12,707 nucleotides of DNA from SZUA-430 sp036840015 (GCA_036840015.1 DAISVV010000075.1:1-12707); one strand, 5' to 3'. Shown: positions 1 to 7,129, numbered from the stretch's first letter. The notes: generated by a model not told the origin, from the letters alone. Numbers and translations are program-made.

Positions 1-121
1 CATGGCCTTCTCGGCGATGGTCGAGGCTCTCAACATGATGGCCCGCAACAGGGCCCGCAAGAAGGCGGCCCTCGCCGCCGCCGCGGGCGTGAAGCTCGAC
101 GGCGGAACTCCGTCGCATTGA
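1..121 (+). CDS. 3' end of an unidentified protein (partial)
   Basis: An open frame runs from the left edge to a TGA at 119-121. It gives about 39 residues with an Ala/Lys/Arg-rich stretch (RNRARKKAALAAAAG) and a polar end (GGTPSH). Codon third positions are almost all G or C, which fits the tail of a real gene rather than a chance frame. The ATG at position 2 lies right at the edge, so a short complete gene cannot be excluded, but its upstream sequence is not visible. There is no recognisable domain in this fragment, so no function is proposed. Confidence 0.55.
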   Translation, partial: MAFSAMVEALNMMARNRARKKAALAAAAGVKLDGGTPSH

Positions 122-249
122 AGCTATCGCCTTGAGGATTTGCCAACCCTTTCATTAACCGGCGCAAGACTTACTGCAGCCGCCATGGCACGGTTCGGGT
201 CTCTCGCGACCCGGACCGCGCCCTGCCGCGCAAGATGATGGAGGATGTG

Positions 250-468
250 ATGCGATATGCAGGCCTTGTCGCCTATGGACCCGAACTCTGCCGCCAGGCA
301 ATCCTCGCCGGCCGCTGCGCCAACGAATCCCACCTGACGCTTCACACGGTCCTCGCCGAGATGCTGCAGGCCAACCTCGACGAAGTGCCCGAGCGCGACC
401 TGCGCCGACGGCTGGAAAAACGCTACCGCGCCCGCCTCAGCCTTCCGGACAGGGGGCGCCGAGCCTGA
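250..468 (+). CDS. small hypothetical protein (72 aa)
   Basis: I do not recognise this protein. The frame is open from ATG codons at 235, 238 and 250. I chose 250 because GGAGG lies at 240-244, five bases before it. The predicted product is 72 residues, helical and rich in Leu and Arg, with two Cys (in PELCRQAI and GRCANES) and a basic C-terminus (LRRRLEKRYRARLSL). It has no signal peptide or membrane segment. G/C dominates third positions, as in neighbouring real genes. The last 32 bases overlap, antisense, the 3' end of the cytochrome gene at 437. The 128 bases between the preceding stop (121) and this start hold nothing else I can identify. It could be a chance frame, but the ribosome site and codon use favour a real gene. 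Confidence 0.45.
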   Translation: MRYAGLVAYGPELCRQAILAGRCANESHLTLHTVLAEMLQANLDEVPERDLRRRLEKRYRARLSLPDRGRRA

Positions 469-994
469 GCCAAGTCTCGGCGGCTTCCACGAACTTCGCG
501 TGAAGCACGGGCGGCGCCGACCGCTTGCCGCCCGGCGCCCAGGCCCACAGCACCAGCGGATCTGCCTTGAAGTGCTCGATGATGCGCGCGCCTGAGCGCC
601 CCCCATTGCGTGCCGGATCCTTGAGGGCCTGGCAAAGCTGCGCCGGACTGAGGCCCGTCCACCCCATGCTCAGCGGCGCCATGTGCCAGTCCGGCGCCCC
701 CGGAACATTGCCCGCCGCCTGGTTGGTCGCCAGGTGGCACGTCGTGCACTTCATGCCGGCCGTACCACGACCGTCAGGCCCGCGCATGACGTTGAACGTG
801 TGCCGCACTTGGCCGTCGCCCTGCGTGGGCCAGTTCACGGTCGTGTGGCAGTTCATGCACCGCGGATGCGTGAGCACGCTGTACACCGTGCGGAACGCCG
901 CAACTGACGGCGTCTCCGCCTTTTGCGCATCAGCTGCCGGCAACGCCAGCAGAACCGCGGCAAGCAGGAAGCTGGCAAGGATTGGCAGCCGCAT
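437..994 (-). CDS. secreted c-type cytochrome with two CxxCH motifs, IorAB partner
   Basis: The product is about 185 residues and starts with a Sec-type signal peptide (hydrophobic stretch after MRLPI, ending near PAADAQ). Two haem-binding motifs are visible, CMNCH at about residues 46-50 and CTTCH at about 83-87. It should therefore be a periplasmic dihaem electron carrier. Its start lies 12 nt after the iorB stop, so it is the last gene of that operon. The likely role is accepting electrons from the exported molybdenum hydroxylase and passing them to the respiratory chain. Small proteins of this kind are often annotated as isoquinoline 1-oxidoreductase subunit. I chose ATG 994 over the adjacent GTG 997; a run of G lies 8 nt upstream of 994. 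Distal haem ligands cannot be assigned from sequence alone (H65, M70, H104 and M105 are candidates). Confidence 0.85.
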   Translation of the reverse strand: MRLPILASFLLAAVLLALPAADAQKAETPSVAAFRTVYSVLTHPRCMNCHTTVNWPTQGDGQVRHTFNVMRGPDGRGTAGMKCTTCHLATNQAAGNVPGAPDWHMAPLSMGWTGLSPAQLCQALKDPARNGGRSGARIIEHFKADPLVLWAWAPGGKRSAPPVLHAKFVEAAETWLRLGAPCPEG

Positions 995-1006
995 CACCCT
1001 GCCCCC

Positions 1007-3217
1007 CTAGGTCGCACTGAACTTGGCGAGACGGAACGGCAGCGCGCGCACCCGCACACCGGTCAGTGCGAACAGCGCATTGCCGACGGCCGCGGCAACA
1101 GGTGCCGTGCCTGGCTCGCCGGCACCGCCCGTGCGGGCGCCCGACTCGATCACCCTGACCTGCTGCACCGGCGCATCCGCCATGCGCACCATCTCGTAGT
1201 CCGTGAAGTTCTGCTCCACGACCCGTCCCTTGTCGACGGTGATCGCACCATGGAGCGCGGCGGAAAGGCCGAAGATGGCCCCACCCTCGATCTGCGCCTT
1301 GAACGTGGCGGGGTTGATCACCTCGCCCGGGTCGACGGCGCTCCACACGCGGTGAACCCGGGGCACCCCCTCGGCGCCGATCGAAACCTCGGCGACCTGG
1401 GCAATGATGGTCCCGAATGCCTCGCGGATCGAAATGCCGCGCGCCCGCCCGGCAGGCGCCGGCGTGCTCCAGCCCGACATCTCGGCAGCAAGATCAAGCA
1501 CTGCAAGATGACGGGGCGCAGACGCAAGGTGCGCGCGCCTGAATGCATAGGGGTCCTGCCCCGCTGCATGCGCCAGTTCATCCATGAAGGTCTCGATGAA
1601 AAAGCCGAACTGCGTATGGTCGACGCTGCGCCACGCGCCCCACGGCAGCGGGTTTGTGCCCGATGCATACCGCATGGCCTGGTTGGGGATCGCATAGTTG
1701 AACCGCGCAGCCTCGGGCGGATCATGCCGTTCTGCCACGGTGTTCAGGAAAGCCGTCACGCGGCCCTTGTCATCGACAACACCCCTCATCCGCGCAACCG
1801 ACGCGTGGCGGAAGAAGCCCTGTGTCATGTCCTCCTCGCGCGAATACACGAGCTGCACCGGGCCCTTCACCTGGAGGCCAACCTTCACGGCCCGCACAAG
1901 GTAGTCCATGTATTCCGGCAGGCGCCGTCCGAAGCCACCACCCATCGCAGTATGGTTCAGCGTGACATTGTCAACGGGCAGTCCCGCCGTTTTCGCGGCA
2001 AGCACCCGGGCGGTCAGCCCGTCCTGGAACCCGCCCCAGACGGACAGCCGGTCACCCTCGAGATGAACCGTGGTGTTCATCACCTCCATCGGTGCATGTG
2101 CGAGGTAGGGAACGACGTAGCGCGCCTCGACGACCTTCTTGGCGCCCGCAAGCGCTGCATCAACATCGCCCGAAGCATACTCCTCGCTCAGGCCGTCCCT
2201 GGCCAGGCCCGCATCCATCCCCGCAATGATCGAGGCAGAAGTCAGCCCGGCATTCGCACCCTCGTCCCACACAGGCGACAGCGCCGCCAGCGCCTCCTTG
2301 GCACGCCACGTATTGTCGGCCACGACAACCACGGCATCCTCGAGCTTCACGCCCTGGCTGACGCCGCGCATCGCCAGCGCCGGCTTCTCATCGACAGACT
2401 TCAGCTTTCCGCCGAATACCGGCGAGGCCGCGATCACCGCAAAGCGCATGCCCGGCAGGCGCTTGTCCAGACCGTAGACGGCGCTGCCGTCGACCTTGGC
2501 CGGAATGTCGAAGCGCTGGATCGGCTTGCCGACGATCTTGTAGTCCTTCCGGGGCTTCAGCGGCACGTCGACGGGAACGTCGAATTTCGCCGCCGCCTCG
2601 GCCATCTCGCCGTAGGTAGCGCTCTTCCCGCTCGCGGCATGGACCAGACGGCTGTTCTCGGTGGTGATGGAAACCTCGTCCACCCCCCACGCAGCCGCAG
2701 CGGCCTTGACAAGCATTGCCCGGGCGGCAGCCCCCGTCCGGCGCATGCCCGCAACGCCAGTGAACCGCACCGAGGTGCTGCCACCCGTCGTCTGCAGGTT
2801 CATGGCCTCGGCCGTCTTGCGCGCGACAAAGTCAAGCGGTCCCGACAGGAACCGCGGCACCGAGCCCGTGAGGTCGTCGAGGAAGCCACGGGCGAGGCCC
2901 TGGTTGGCAAACGCCATGTCAGCGGGCGCCTGTTCCATGCGAACAAGCGACCAGTCGGCGTCAAGCTCCTCGGCCAGCATCATGGGCAGCGACGTATGCA
3001 CGCCCTGGCCCATCTCCGAATGCGGCACGATCACGGTGACACTGTTGTCCTTGCCGATCCGAACCCACGTGGCAACCAGCGTCTCGCCTTCCCTGGCCCC
3101 AATCTGGCGCGCCCGGTCCAGCGTCTGCCAGGGCAGCGTTGCATATCCGACAAGCAACCCGCCACCGGCAACGGCCGCACCACCAAAAATCACCAGCCTG
3201 CGCGTGATCTTTCCCAT
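1007..3217 (-). CDS. iorB: xanthine dehydrogenase-family molybdopterin-binding subunit (IorB type), Tat leader
   Basis: This 736-residue large subunit of a molybdenum hydroxylase resembles the beta subunit of isoquinoline 1-oxidoreductase. It should bind Mo-molybdopterin and hydroxylate a heteroaromatic or aldehyde-like substrate with water; the actual substrate cannot be read from the sequence. Visible landmarks are the twin-arginine start (ITRRLVIFGG, residues 4-13) followed by a hydrophobic helix, MGQG near 69-72, GGGFGRR at 426-432, and the C-terminal GGAGEPGTAP segment. There Glu701 sits where the family has its catalytic base. Length is close to the roughly 750-780 of the family. I chose ATG 3217 (MGKITRR), which has GGGAGG five bases upstream, over the longer TTG frame at 3232. 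It follows iorA by 11 nt. The Tat leader implies folding with cofactor in the cytoplasm, then export or anchoring with IorA carried along. Confidence 0.92.
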   Translation of the reverse strand: MGKITRRLVIFGGAAVAGGGLLVGYATLPWQTLDRARQIGAREGETLVATWVRIGKDNSVTVIVPHSEMGQGVHTSLPMMLAEELDADWSLVRMEQAPADMAFANQGLARGFLDDLTGSVPRFLSGPLDFVARKTAEAMNLQTTGGSTSVRFTGVAGMRRTGAAARAMLVKAAAAAWGVDEVSITTENSRLVHAASGKSATYGEMAEAAAKFDVPVDVPLKPRKDYKIVGKPIQRFDIPAKVDGSAVYGLDKRLPGMRFAVIAASPVFGGKLKSVDEKPALAMRGVSQGVKLEDAVVVVADNTWRAKEALAALSPVWDEGANAGLTSASIIAGMDAGLARDGLSEEYASGDVDAALAGAKKVVEARYVVPYLAHAPMEVMNTTVHLEGDRLSVWGGFQDGLTARVLAAKTAGLPVDNVTLNHTAMGGGFGRRLPEYMDYLVRAVKVGLQVKGPVQLVYSREEDMTQGFFRHASVARMRGVVDDKGRVTAFLNTVAERHDPPEAARFNYAIPNQAMRYASGTNPLPWGAWRSVDHTQFGFFIETFMDELAHAAGQDPYAFRRAHLASAPRHLAVLDLAAEMSGWSTPAPAGRARGISIREAFGTIIAQVAEVSIGAEGVPRVHRVWSAVDPGEVINPATFKAQIEGGAIFGLSAALHGAITVDKGRVVEQNFTDYEMVRMADAPVQQVRVIESGARTGGAGEPGTAPVAAAVGNALFALTGVRVRALPFRLAKFSAT

Positions 3218-3228
3218 GTGTGCCTCCC

Positions 3229-3678
3229 TCAACCCTTGGCCGCAGCGTGGATCGCCGCCCGGATTTCCGAATACGCACCACAGCGGCAGATGTTGGTCAT
3301 CGCCGCATCGATGTCCTCATCAGTGGGTTGCGGCTTTTCCTTCAAAAGCGCTACCGCCGCCATGATCTGCCCTGACTGGCAGAAGCCGCATTGCGGCGCC
3401 TGCGCATCGATCCAGGCCTGCTGCACCTTGTGCAGCGTTCCGCCCTCGGCCAGGCCCTCGATCGTCGTGATCGTCTTGCCCTGCGCCAGCACCGCCGGAT
3501 ACGAGCAGCTGCGCACCGCCGCGCCATCGACAAGCACCGTGCACGCCCCGCAGGCACCGACGCCGCAGCCATACTTCGTGCCCGTGAAGTTCAGGACGTC
3601 CCTGAGCACCCAAAGAAGGGGCATGGCCTCCTCGGCATCGACGCTGTGCGCCTTCCCGTTGATGGTAAGTGAGATCAT
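3229..3678 (-). CDS. iorA: (2Fe-2S)-binding small subunit of molybdenum hydroxylase (IorA type)
   Basis: The 149-residue product has the usual two-cluster layout. The N-terminal plant-ferredoxin-like cluster uses C38, C43, C46 and C58 (YGCGVGACGAC then RSC). The C-terminal helical cluster uses C97, C100, C131 and C133 (CGFC and CRC). It relays electrons from the molybdenum site of IorB to the next acceptor, here probably the dihaem cytochrome encoded downstream. It has no leader of its own, so it would cross the membrane together with Tat-tagged IorB. The ATG overlaps the stop of the regulator gene as ATGA, a sign of translational coupling. GGAGG lies about 8 nt upstream of the start. All eight cluster cysteines are present. 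Confidence 0.95.
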   Translation of the reverse strand: MISLTINGKAHSVDAEEAMPLLWVLRDVLNFTGTKYGCGVGACGACTVLVDGAAVRSCSYPAVLAQGKTITTIEGLAEGGTLHKVQQAWIDAQAPQCGFCQSGQIMAAVALLKEKPQPTDEDIDAAMTNICRCGAYSEIRAAIHAAAKG

Positions 3679-4313
3679 GTCCTGGCCCTCCGTGCCGAAT
3701 GTCCTGTCATCTGAATGGAATGGGATTGCGACGGGATTGCGAAAGCGCCGCGGCAGAGCACCCTGACCATGAGCCCGAGTGCCTGCGCATGCGCCTTTGC
3801 ACCCGCCTGCAGGTGAGTGACCTTGATGCCCTTCGCCGCCGCGAGCAGCAGGCTGATGAACTGGCGTTCGGATGAACCGGAAACAGGCACCACCTCGCCT
3901 GAGGCAACCGCGTGGCGCACGATCGATGCGAGGAGCTGCTCGAACCGCCGCGCATGCAGCTCGACGGCGCCGCCGCAGCGCTTCATGCCCTCGGCCATCA
4001 GCTCATCCTCGTGCAGCGAGCCCGCAACGCCCTGGAGGATCGCCGCTTGATGCGCCACAAGTGCCCGCACCAGCCGATCGGCCATGGGTTGCCGCGGCCC
4101 TGCATCCACCGCGGTCGCTGCAGCCGCGTGCGCGCGCACATTCAGCATGTCGACCAGGGCCGAGAACAGTTGCTCCTTTGAGGCAAAGTGATGATAGACC
4201 GCCTGGCGGGTGAGCCCCGCTTCCTCCGCGACCATCGACATGGACGCGCGCCGGTAGCCGTGGCGCGAGAAAACGCGCAAGCCCGCCTCAAGAAGGATGT
4301 CCCTTGTCTGCAT
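3675..4313 (-). CDS. TetR/AcrR-family transcriptional regulator of the iorAB operon
   Basis: The 212-residue product begins with a typical TetR helix-turn-helix domain: ILLEAGLRVFSRHGY leads into a recognition region ending GLTRQAVYHHFASKEQLF (about residues 24-50). The rest is a divergent ligand-binding and dimer domain, so the inducer is unknown. The gene is first in the operon and its TGA overlaps the iorA ATG, so regulator and enzyme are made from one transcript. I chose ATG 4313. The longer GTG frame at 4373 would place the upstream inverted repeat inside the coding region and adds no homologous sequence. There is no ribosome site before ATG 4313, so initiation may be leaderless. The expected role is repression of its own operon, released by the substrate or a related compound; this is inference. 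Confidence 0.88.
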   Translation of the reverse strand: MQTRDILLEAGLRVFSRHGYRRASMSMVAEEAGLTRQAVYHHFASKEQLFSALVDMLNVRAHAAAATAVDAGPRQPMADRLVRALVAHQAAILQGVAGSLHEDELMAEGMKRCGGAVELHARRFEQLLASIVRHAVASGEVVPVSGSSERQFISLLLAAAKGIKVTHLQAGAKAHAQALGLMVRVLCRGAFAIPSQSHSIQMTGHSARRART

Positions 4314-4317
4314 GGGA

Positions 4318-4349
4318 ACAGTTTTGACAGTTACCGTCGAACTGTCAAA
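4318..4349 (-). promoter_or_regulatory. probable TetR operator overlapping the operon promoter
   Basis: A perfect inverted repeat has arms TTTGACAGTT (4323-4332) and AACTGTCAAA (4340-4349) with a 7-base spacer. A third half-site, ACAGTT at 4318-4323, repeats in direct orientation 9 bases from the one at 4327-4332. On the minus strand the outer arm supplies a perfect -35 hexamer TTGACA (4348-4343). A 17-base spacer leads to AAAACT (4325-4320), a weak -10 box, and start of transcription would fall at the ATG itself. Its position directly before the regulator gene makes autorepression the natural reading. The repeat is certain; promoter and operator roles are inferred. Confidence 0.75.
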
Positions 4350-4395
4350 TCGCCCGCAAGCTGTGCCGGCCACGCGGGATTCGCCTCTGGCGGGG

Positions 4396-5106
4396 TCAGT
4401 AGATCCACTTCAGCACGGCGCGCCAGTAGCCCGTGATCGTGCCCCACACGCCCTTTCCGCCCGCCGCCTCGTCCAGCCGGTCGAAGACCGCATCGATCTT
4501 GGGATCGAGGGCCCGCGCGGTAAGGAAGTCGGCATCCGCCCCGTCCTGGTCGCCCAGGCGCTGCTTCGCAATCGCCCGCCCGTAATGGAAGCTGGCCTGG
4601 TTGGGCATGGCTTCGATCGCGGCGGAATAGTCGAGGATCGCGGTCTTCATGAATCCAAGGCGCAGGTAAAGGAACCCGCGACCGCCCAGGGTCTCGGGAT
4701 CATTGGGTTTCAGGCGAAGCGACTCGTTGCAATCGGCGAGCGCTTCCTCGAGTTCCCGGTTCAGGACCGCCTTTGCCCAGCAACGCTCATGCAATGCGTC
4801 TGGATTGTTGGGGCTGAGCCCGAGGGAGGCATTGTAGTCCTCGATCGCACCGCGATAGTCGCTCTGCATCAGCCGCGCATTGCCGCGGTGATAATGCACG
4901 CGCGCAAGCTCGGCACCGGCAACCTTGCCGGACTTGATCAGGTCGTTGCATGACGAGAGCCTGAGGTCGCTCCAGATGCCCGTGCCGCCCTTGCAGTTGC
5001 TGAAGGTGCGGGCGGCATCATCGGCTTGGGCATGGGAAGGCGCGGCGGCCGGAACCAGCGCCACCGCCAGCAAAAGCCCGATCTGGACGATTGCGCGAAT
5101 CATCAT
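4396..5106 (-). CDS. secreted tetratricopeptide-repeat protein
   Basis: The product is 236 residues from ATG 5106 (ATG 5103 is an equal alternative, and GGGGA lies just upstream). A signal peptide covers about residues 1-28 (hydrophobic core QIGLLLAVALVPAAA, cleavage near SHAQA). The mature part has a short Cys-containing segment (NCKGGTG, SSCNDLI). Four TPR units follow, beginning near ARVHYHRGNA, ALHERCWAKA, TLGGRGFLYL and SFHYGRAIAK, each with the A.LDY/DCNESL-type second helix. The end is an aromatic tail (GYWRAVLKWIY) that may contact membrane or partner. TPRs mediate protein binding, and no enzymatic domain is seen, so the partner is unknown. It reads in the same direction as the regulator operon but is probably separate, since the operator lies between them. 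Confidence 0.85.
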   Translation of the reverse strand: MMIRAIVQIGLLLAVALVPAAAPSHAQADDAARTFSNCKGGTGIWSDLRLSSCNDLIKSGKVAGAELARVHYHRGNARLMQSDYRGAIEDYNASLGLSPNNPDALHERCWAKAVLNRELEEALADCNESLRLKPNDPETLGGRGFLYLRLGFMKTAILDYSAAIEAMPNQASFHYGRAIAKQRLGDQDGADADFLTARALDPKIDAVFDRLDEAAGGKGVWGTITGYWRAVLKWIY

Positions 5107-5194
5107 TCCATCCCCATATAGGCCGGACACCGCAACCCCGCCGGGGGGCATCTGCCAACAGGCGCAGGATACCAGTGCAGAAGGAACCACCGCA

Positions 5195-6256
5195 ATGTCG
5201 AGAGAAGGCCGGATTCTCGTCTATGGTGCCACGGGTTACACAGGAAAACTGACCGCCCGCACCGCAAAAACCCTTGGCCTTGCCCCGATTTTGGCCGGCC
5301 GCAACGAGGCAAGGGTGAGTGCCATCGCCAGCGAGCTCGGGCTCGAATGGCGGGCCTTCGACCTTTCAGACACAGTCAGGCTCGAGGCCGCGCTCTCCGA
5401 AGTCGCCGTCGTCCTGCATATCGCCGGCCCGTTTTCGGCCACTGCACGCCCGATGGTGGATGCCTGCATCCGCACGAACACCCACTATCTCGACATCACG
5501 GGCGAGATCGACGTCTTCGAGTCCCTCGCCAGTCGCGACGGCGAAGCCCGCCTCGCCGGCATCATGTTGCTGCCCGGTGCAGGCTTCGACGTCGTCCCCT
5601 CGGACTGCCTCGCGGCCCACATGAAGCGACGCATGCCCGACGCGCGCGACCTGAAGATATACATCGGGGGCCTCAGCGGCGTCTCCCGCGGCACCGCCAA
5701 GACGATGATCGAGGGCATCGCCGCCGGCACGCGCGTGCGCCGCAGCGGCGAACTTGAGCGACTCGAAGGCGTGCACGAGGATCTCTGCGACTTTGGCGCG
5801 GGCCCGCGGCCAACCTTCGCCGTGAGCTGGGGCGATGTCGCGACAGCCTGGCATTCGACCCGCATCCCGAACATCGAGGTCCATTTCGAGGCCGTGCCCG
5901 AACTGCGCCGGATGACGAAGATCCCGGGCATGATCAAGAGCATCCTCGGTCTCGGCTTCATGCAGTCCTTCCTGAAGCGCCAGATCGACAAGCGCCCCGA
6001 AGGCCCGAGCGACGAAGAGCGCCGCAATGGCCAGGCGACCCTGATCGGCGTCGCACGCAATGAGCGCAACGAGACCATCCGGTCACGACTGAAGACACCT
6101 GAAGGCTACACGCTCACGGCATTCACCGGCCTCGAGATCGCACGGCGCGTCGCCGGCGGCGACTTCAAGCCCGGCTTCCAGACGCCAAGCACGGCCTATG
6201 GCGCAGACTTCATCCTGCAGTTCGAGGGTGTGGCCCGCGAGGACCTGAACAGCTGA
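5195..6256 (+). CDS. saccharopine dehydrogenase-like NAD(P)-binding oxidoreductase
   Basis: The 353-residue product opens with a Rossmann dinucleotide motif, GATGYTG at residues 11-17, followed by an AGRNEARV segment that normally selects the cofactor ribose. It then has HIAGPFSATARPMVDAC, YLDITGEIDVFE and PGAGFDVVPSDCLA, all typical of the saccharopine dehydrogenase / trans-acting enoyl reductase superfamily. Members often reduce acyl chains or act on unknown substrates, so the reaction here is not assignable. There is no signal peptide and it is cytosolic. ATG 5195 has AAGGA about 9 nt upstream. It diverges from the TPR gene across 88 bases, which contain a small CCCCG/CGGGG inverted repeat (5136-5146), and converges on the response-regulator gene with only 3 nt between stops. 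Confidence 0.88.
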   Translation: MSREGRILVYGATGYTGKLTARTAKTLGLAPILAGRNEARVSAIASELGLEWRAFDLSDTVRLEAALSEVAVVLHIAGPFSATARPMVDACIRTNTHYLDITGEIDVFESLASRDGEARLAGIMLLPGAGFDVVPSDCLAAHMKRRMPDARDLKIYIGGLSGVSRGTAKTMIEGIAAGTRVRRSGELERLEGVHEDLCDFGAGPRPTFAVSWGDVATAWHSTRIPNIEVHFEAVPELRRMTKIPGMIKSILGLGFMQSFLKRQIDKRPEGPSDEERRNGQATLIGVARNERNETIRSRLKTPEGYTLTAFTGLEIARRVAGGDFKPGFQTPSTAYGADFILQFEGVAREDLNS

Positions 6257-6259
6257 ACG

Positions 6260-7006
6260 CTAGCGGTTGCGAAGCGCGCCCGTACCGCTGTTGTTCAGGC
6301 CGTGCTGCACGGCCCAGATCGCAACCTGAGTGCGGTTGGTGGCGCCGAGTTTCCTGAGCACCGTCTTGATGTGGACCTTCACCGTCGCCTCGGTGATCGA
6401 AAGCGCCTTGGCGATCGACTTGTTTGTATGACCGTCCGCAAGGCTGCGGATGATGTCGAGTTCACGCTGCGACAGCGCCACGTCACCCACGCGCACGCGA
6501 TCGACAGGGTTTGCGGCCTGCTGCGACTGCAGCGAACCCAGGAAATTGGTGAGGATGCTCGGAAATACTTTCTCGCCCAGCATGACAAGCTTCAGCGCCT
6601 CGACCAGCGCCAGGGGCGAGATGCTCTTCAGCATGAAGCCGTCGGCGCCCGCCCCGAACATCTCGGAGAGGTAGACAAGTTCGGCAGAATCCGACAGCAC
6701 GACAATGCGCGTCTTCGGCATGATCGACTTCAGGCGCGCGCCGCCATTGCCACCAATGCCATACTCGCCAACCACGAGATGTGCGCTTTCCCCCCTCGAG
6801 ACAAGCTCCGCTGCTTCGTCGATCGTTGTCGCCTCAAAGGCGACCTGGAACCCGCGTCCATCAAGCTGTGCGCGAAGACCCGCGCGCAGCAAGGGCTGTG
6901 AATCGACTAGCCACAGTACTGCGTTATCCACCTTAGCCCCCAACTCATCCACAAGGTCTGCCAGATGCGCTCCGTCTACCCCGGAGGAGTCGCGACTGAT
7001 ACTCAC
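6260..7006 (-). CDS. orphan LuxR/NarL-family response regulator with Asp-to-Glu receiver
   Basis: The 248-residue frame has a receiver domain (about 30-145), a linker, and a C-terminal LuxR helix-turn-helix (about 176-233, LSQRELDIIRSLADGHTNKSIAKAL then TVKVHIK). In the receiver the usual acidic pair is reduced to one (LVDSQPLLRAGL, D35). The phospho-acceptor position reads VVGEYGIGGNG, with Glu81 in place of Asp. Ser105 (VVLSDS) and Lys127 (GFMLKS) are kept. It therefore probably works without phosphorylation, or is locked in an active-like form. No histidine kinase is adjacent. The start is uncertain. GTG 7006 lacks a ribosome site, while GTG 6931 has a G-run 5 nt upstream and would begin MDNAVLWLVD, the usual receiver start. 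Coordinates use the longer form. Confidence 0.85.
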   Translation of the reverse strand: MSISRDSSGVDGAHLADLVDELGAKVDNAVLWLVDSQPLLRAGLRAQLDGRGFQVAFEATTIDEAAELVSRGESAHLVVGEYGIGGNGGARLKSIMPKTRIVVLSDSAELVYLSEMFGAGADGFMLKSISPLALVEALKLVMLGEKVFPSILTNFLGSLQSQQAANPVDRVRVGDVALSQRELDIIRSLADGHTNKSIAKALSITEATVKVHIKTVLRKLGATNRTQVAIWAVQHGLNNSGTGALRNR

Positions 7007-7008
7007 TT

Positions 7009-7037
7009 AGTATAAGAAAAAATTCAGCCTTACTATA
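7009..7037 (-). promoter_or_regulatory. promoter-like boxes upstream of the response regulator
   Basis: On the minus strand two AT-rich -10-like hexamers stand out of GC-rich DNA: TATAGT (7037-7032) and TATACT (7014-7009). TATAGT is preceded, with 17-base spacing, by TTTCCG (7060-7055), a weak -35 box inside the palindrome at 7046-7073. If TATACT were used, transcription would begin downstream of GTG 7006 and favour the start at 6931. If TATAGT were used, either start is possible. These are sequence matches only. Confidence 0.35.
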
Positions 7038-7045
7038 CGAAATGA

Positions 7046-7073
7046 AGGCCGCGCCGGAAATTCCGGATGGCCT
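7046..7073. repeat. compound inverted repeat upstream of the response regulator
   Basis: Nested arms AGGCC (7046-7050)/GGCCT (7069-7073) and CCGGAA (7054-7059)/TTCCGG (7061-7066) surround a single central base. The inner part has a 1-base centre, so it looks more like a protein-binding palindrome than a transcript terminator, and no T-run follows on either strand. It lies about 40-70 bases before the response-regulator start, over a possible -35 region, and also downstream of the hydrolase gene. Confidence 0.5.
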
Positions 7074-7129
7074 CAATCCCCGATTGAGCGATAAACGGGC
7101 CACAGCCAACGGGGACACGATTAACCACC

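Noticed and set aside
124..606. A 160-codon minus-strand frame beyond the cytochrome stop
   Set aside because: It overlaps the cytochrome gene in another frame and has repetitive Ser/Arg-rich content. The plus-strand frame at 250-468 has a ribosome site and better codon use.
923..3766. A 947-codon open frame on the plus strand opposite iorA, iorB and part of the cytochrome gene
   Set aside because: It is exactly antisense to well-supported genes with full motifs. Its product is low-complexity Arg/His/Pro-rich, as expected for the reverse frame of high-GC coding DNA.
5136..5146. CCCCG/CGGGG mini-palindrome between the divergent TPR and oxidoreductase genes as an operator
   Set aside because: It is too short and too likely by chance in GC-rich DNA. 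No promoter boxes with good spacing could be placed around it.
6262..6288. AGCGGT/ACCGCT short stem as a terminator for the oxidoreductase gene
   Set aside because: It has only a 6-bp stem with a long loop inside the response-regulator coding region and no T-run.
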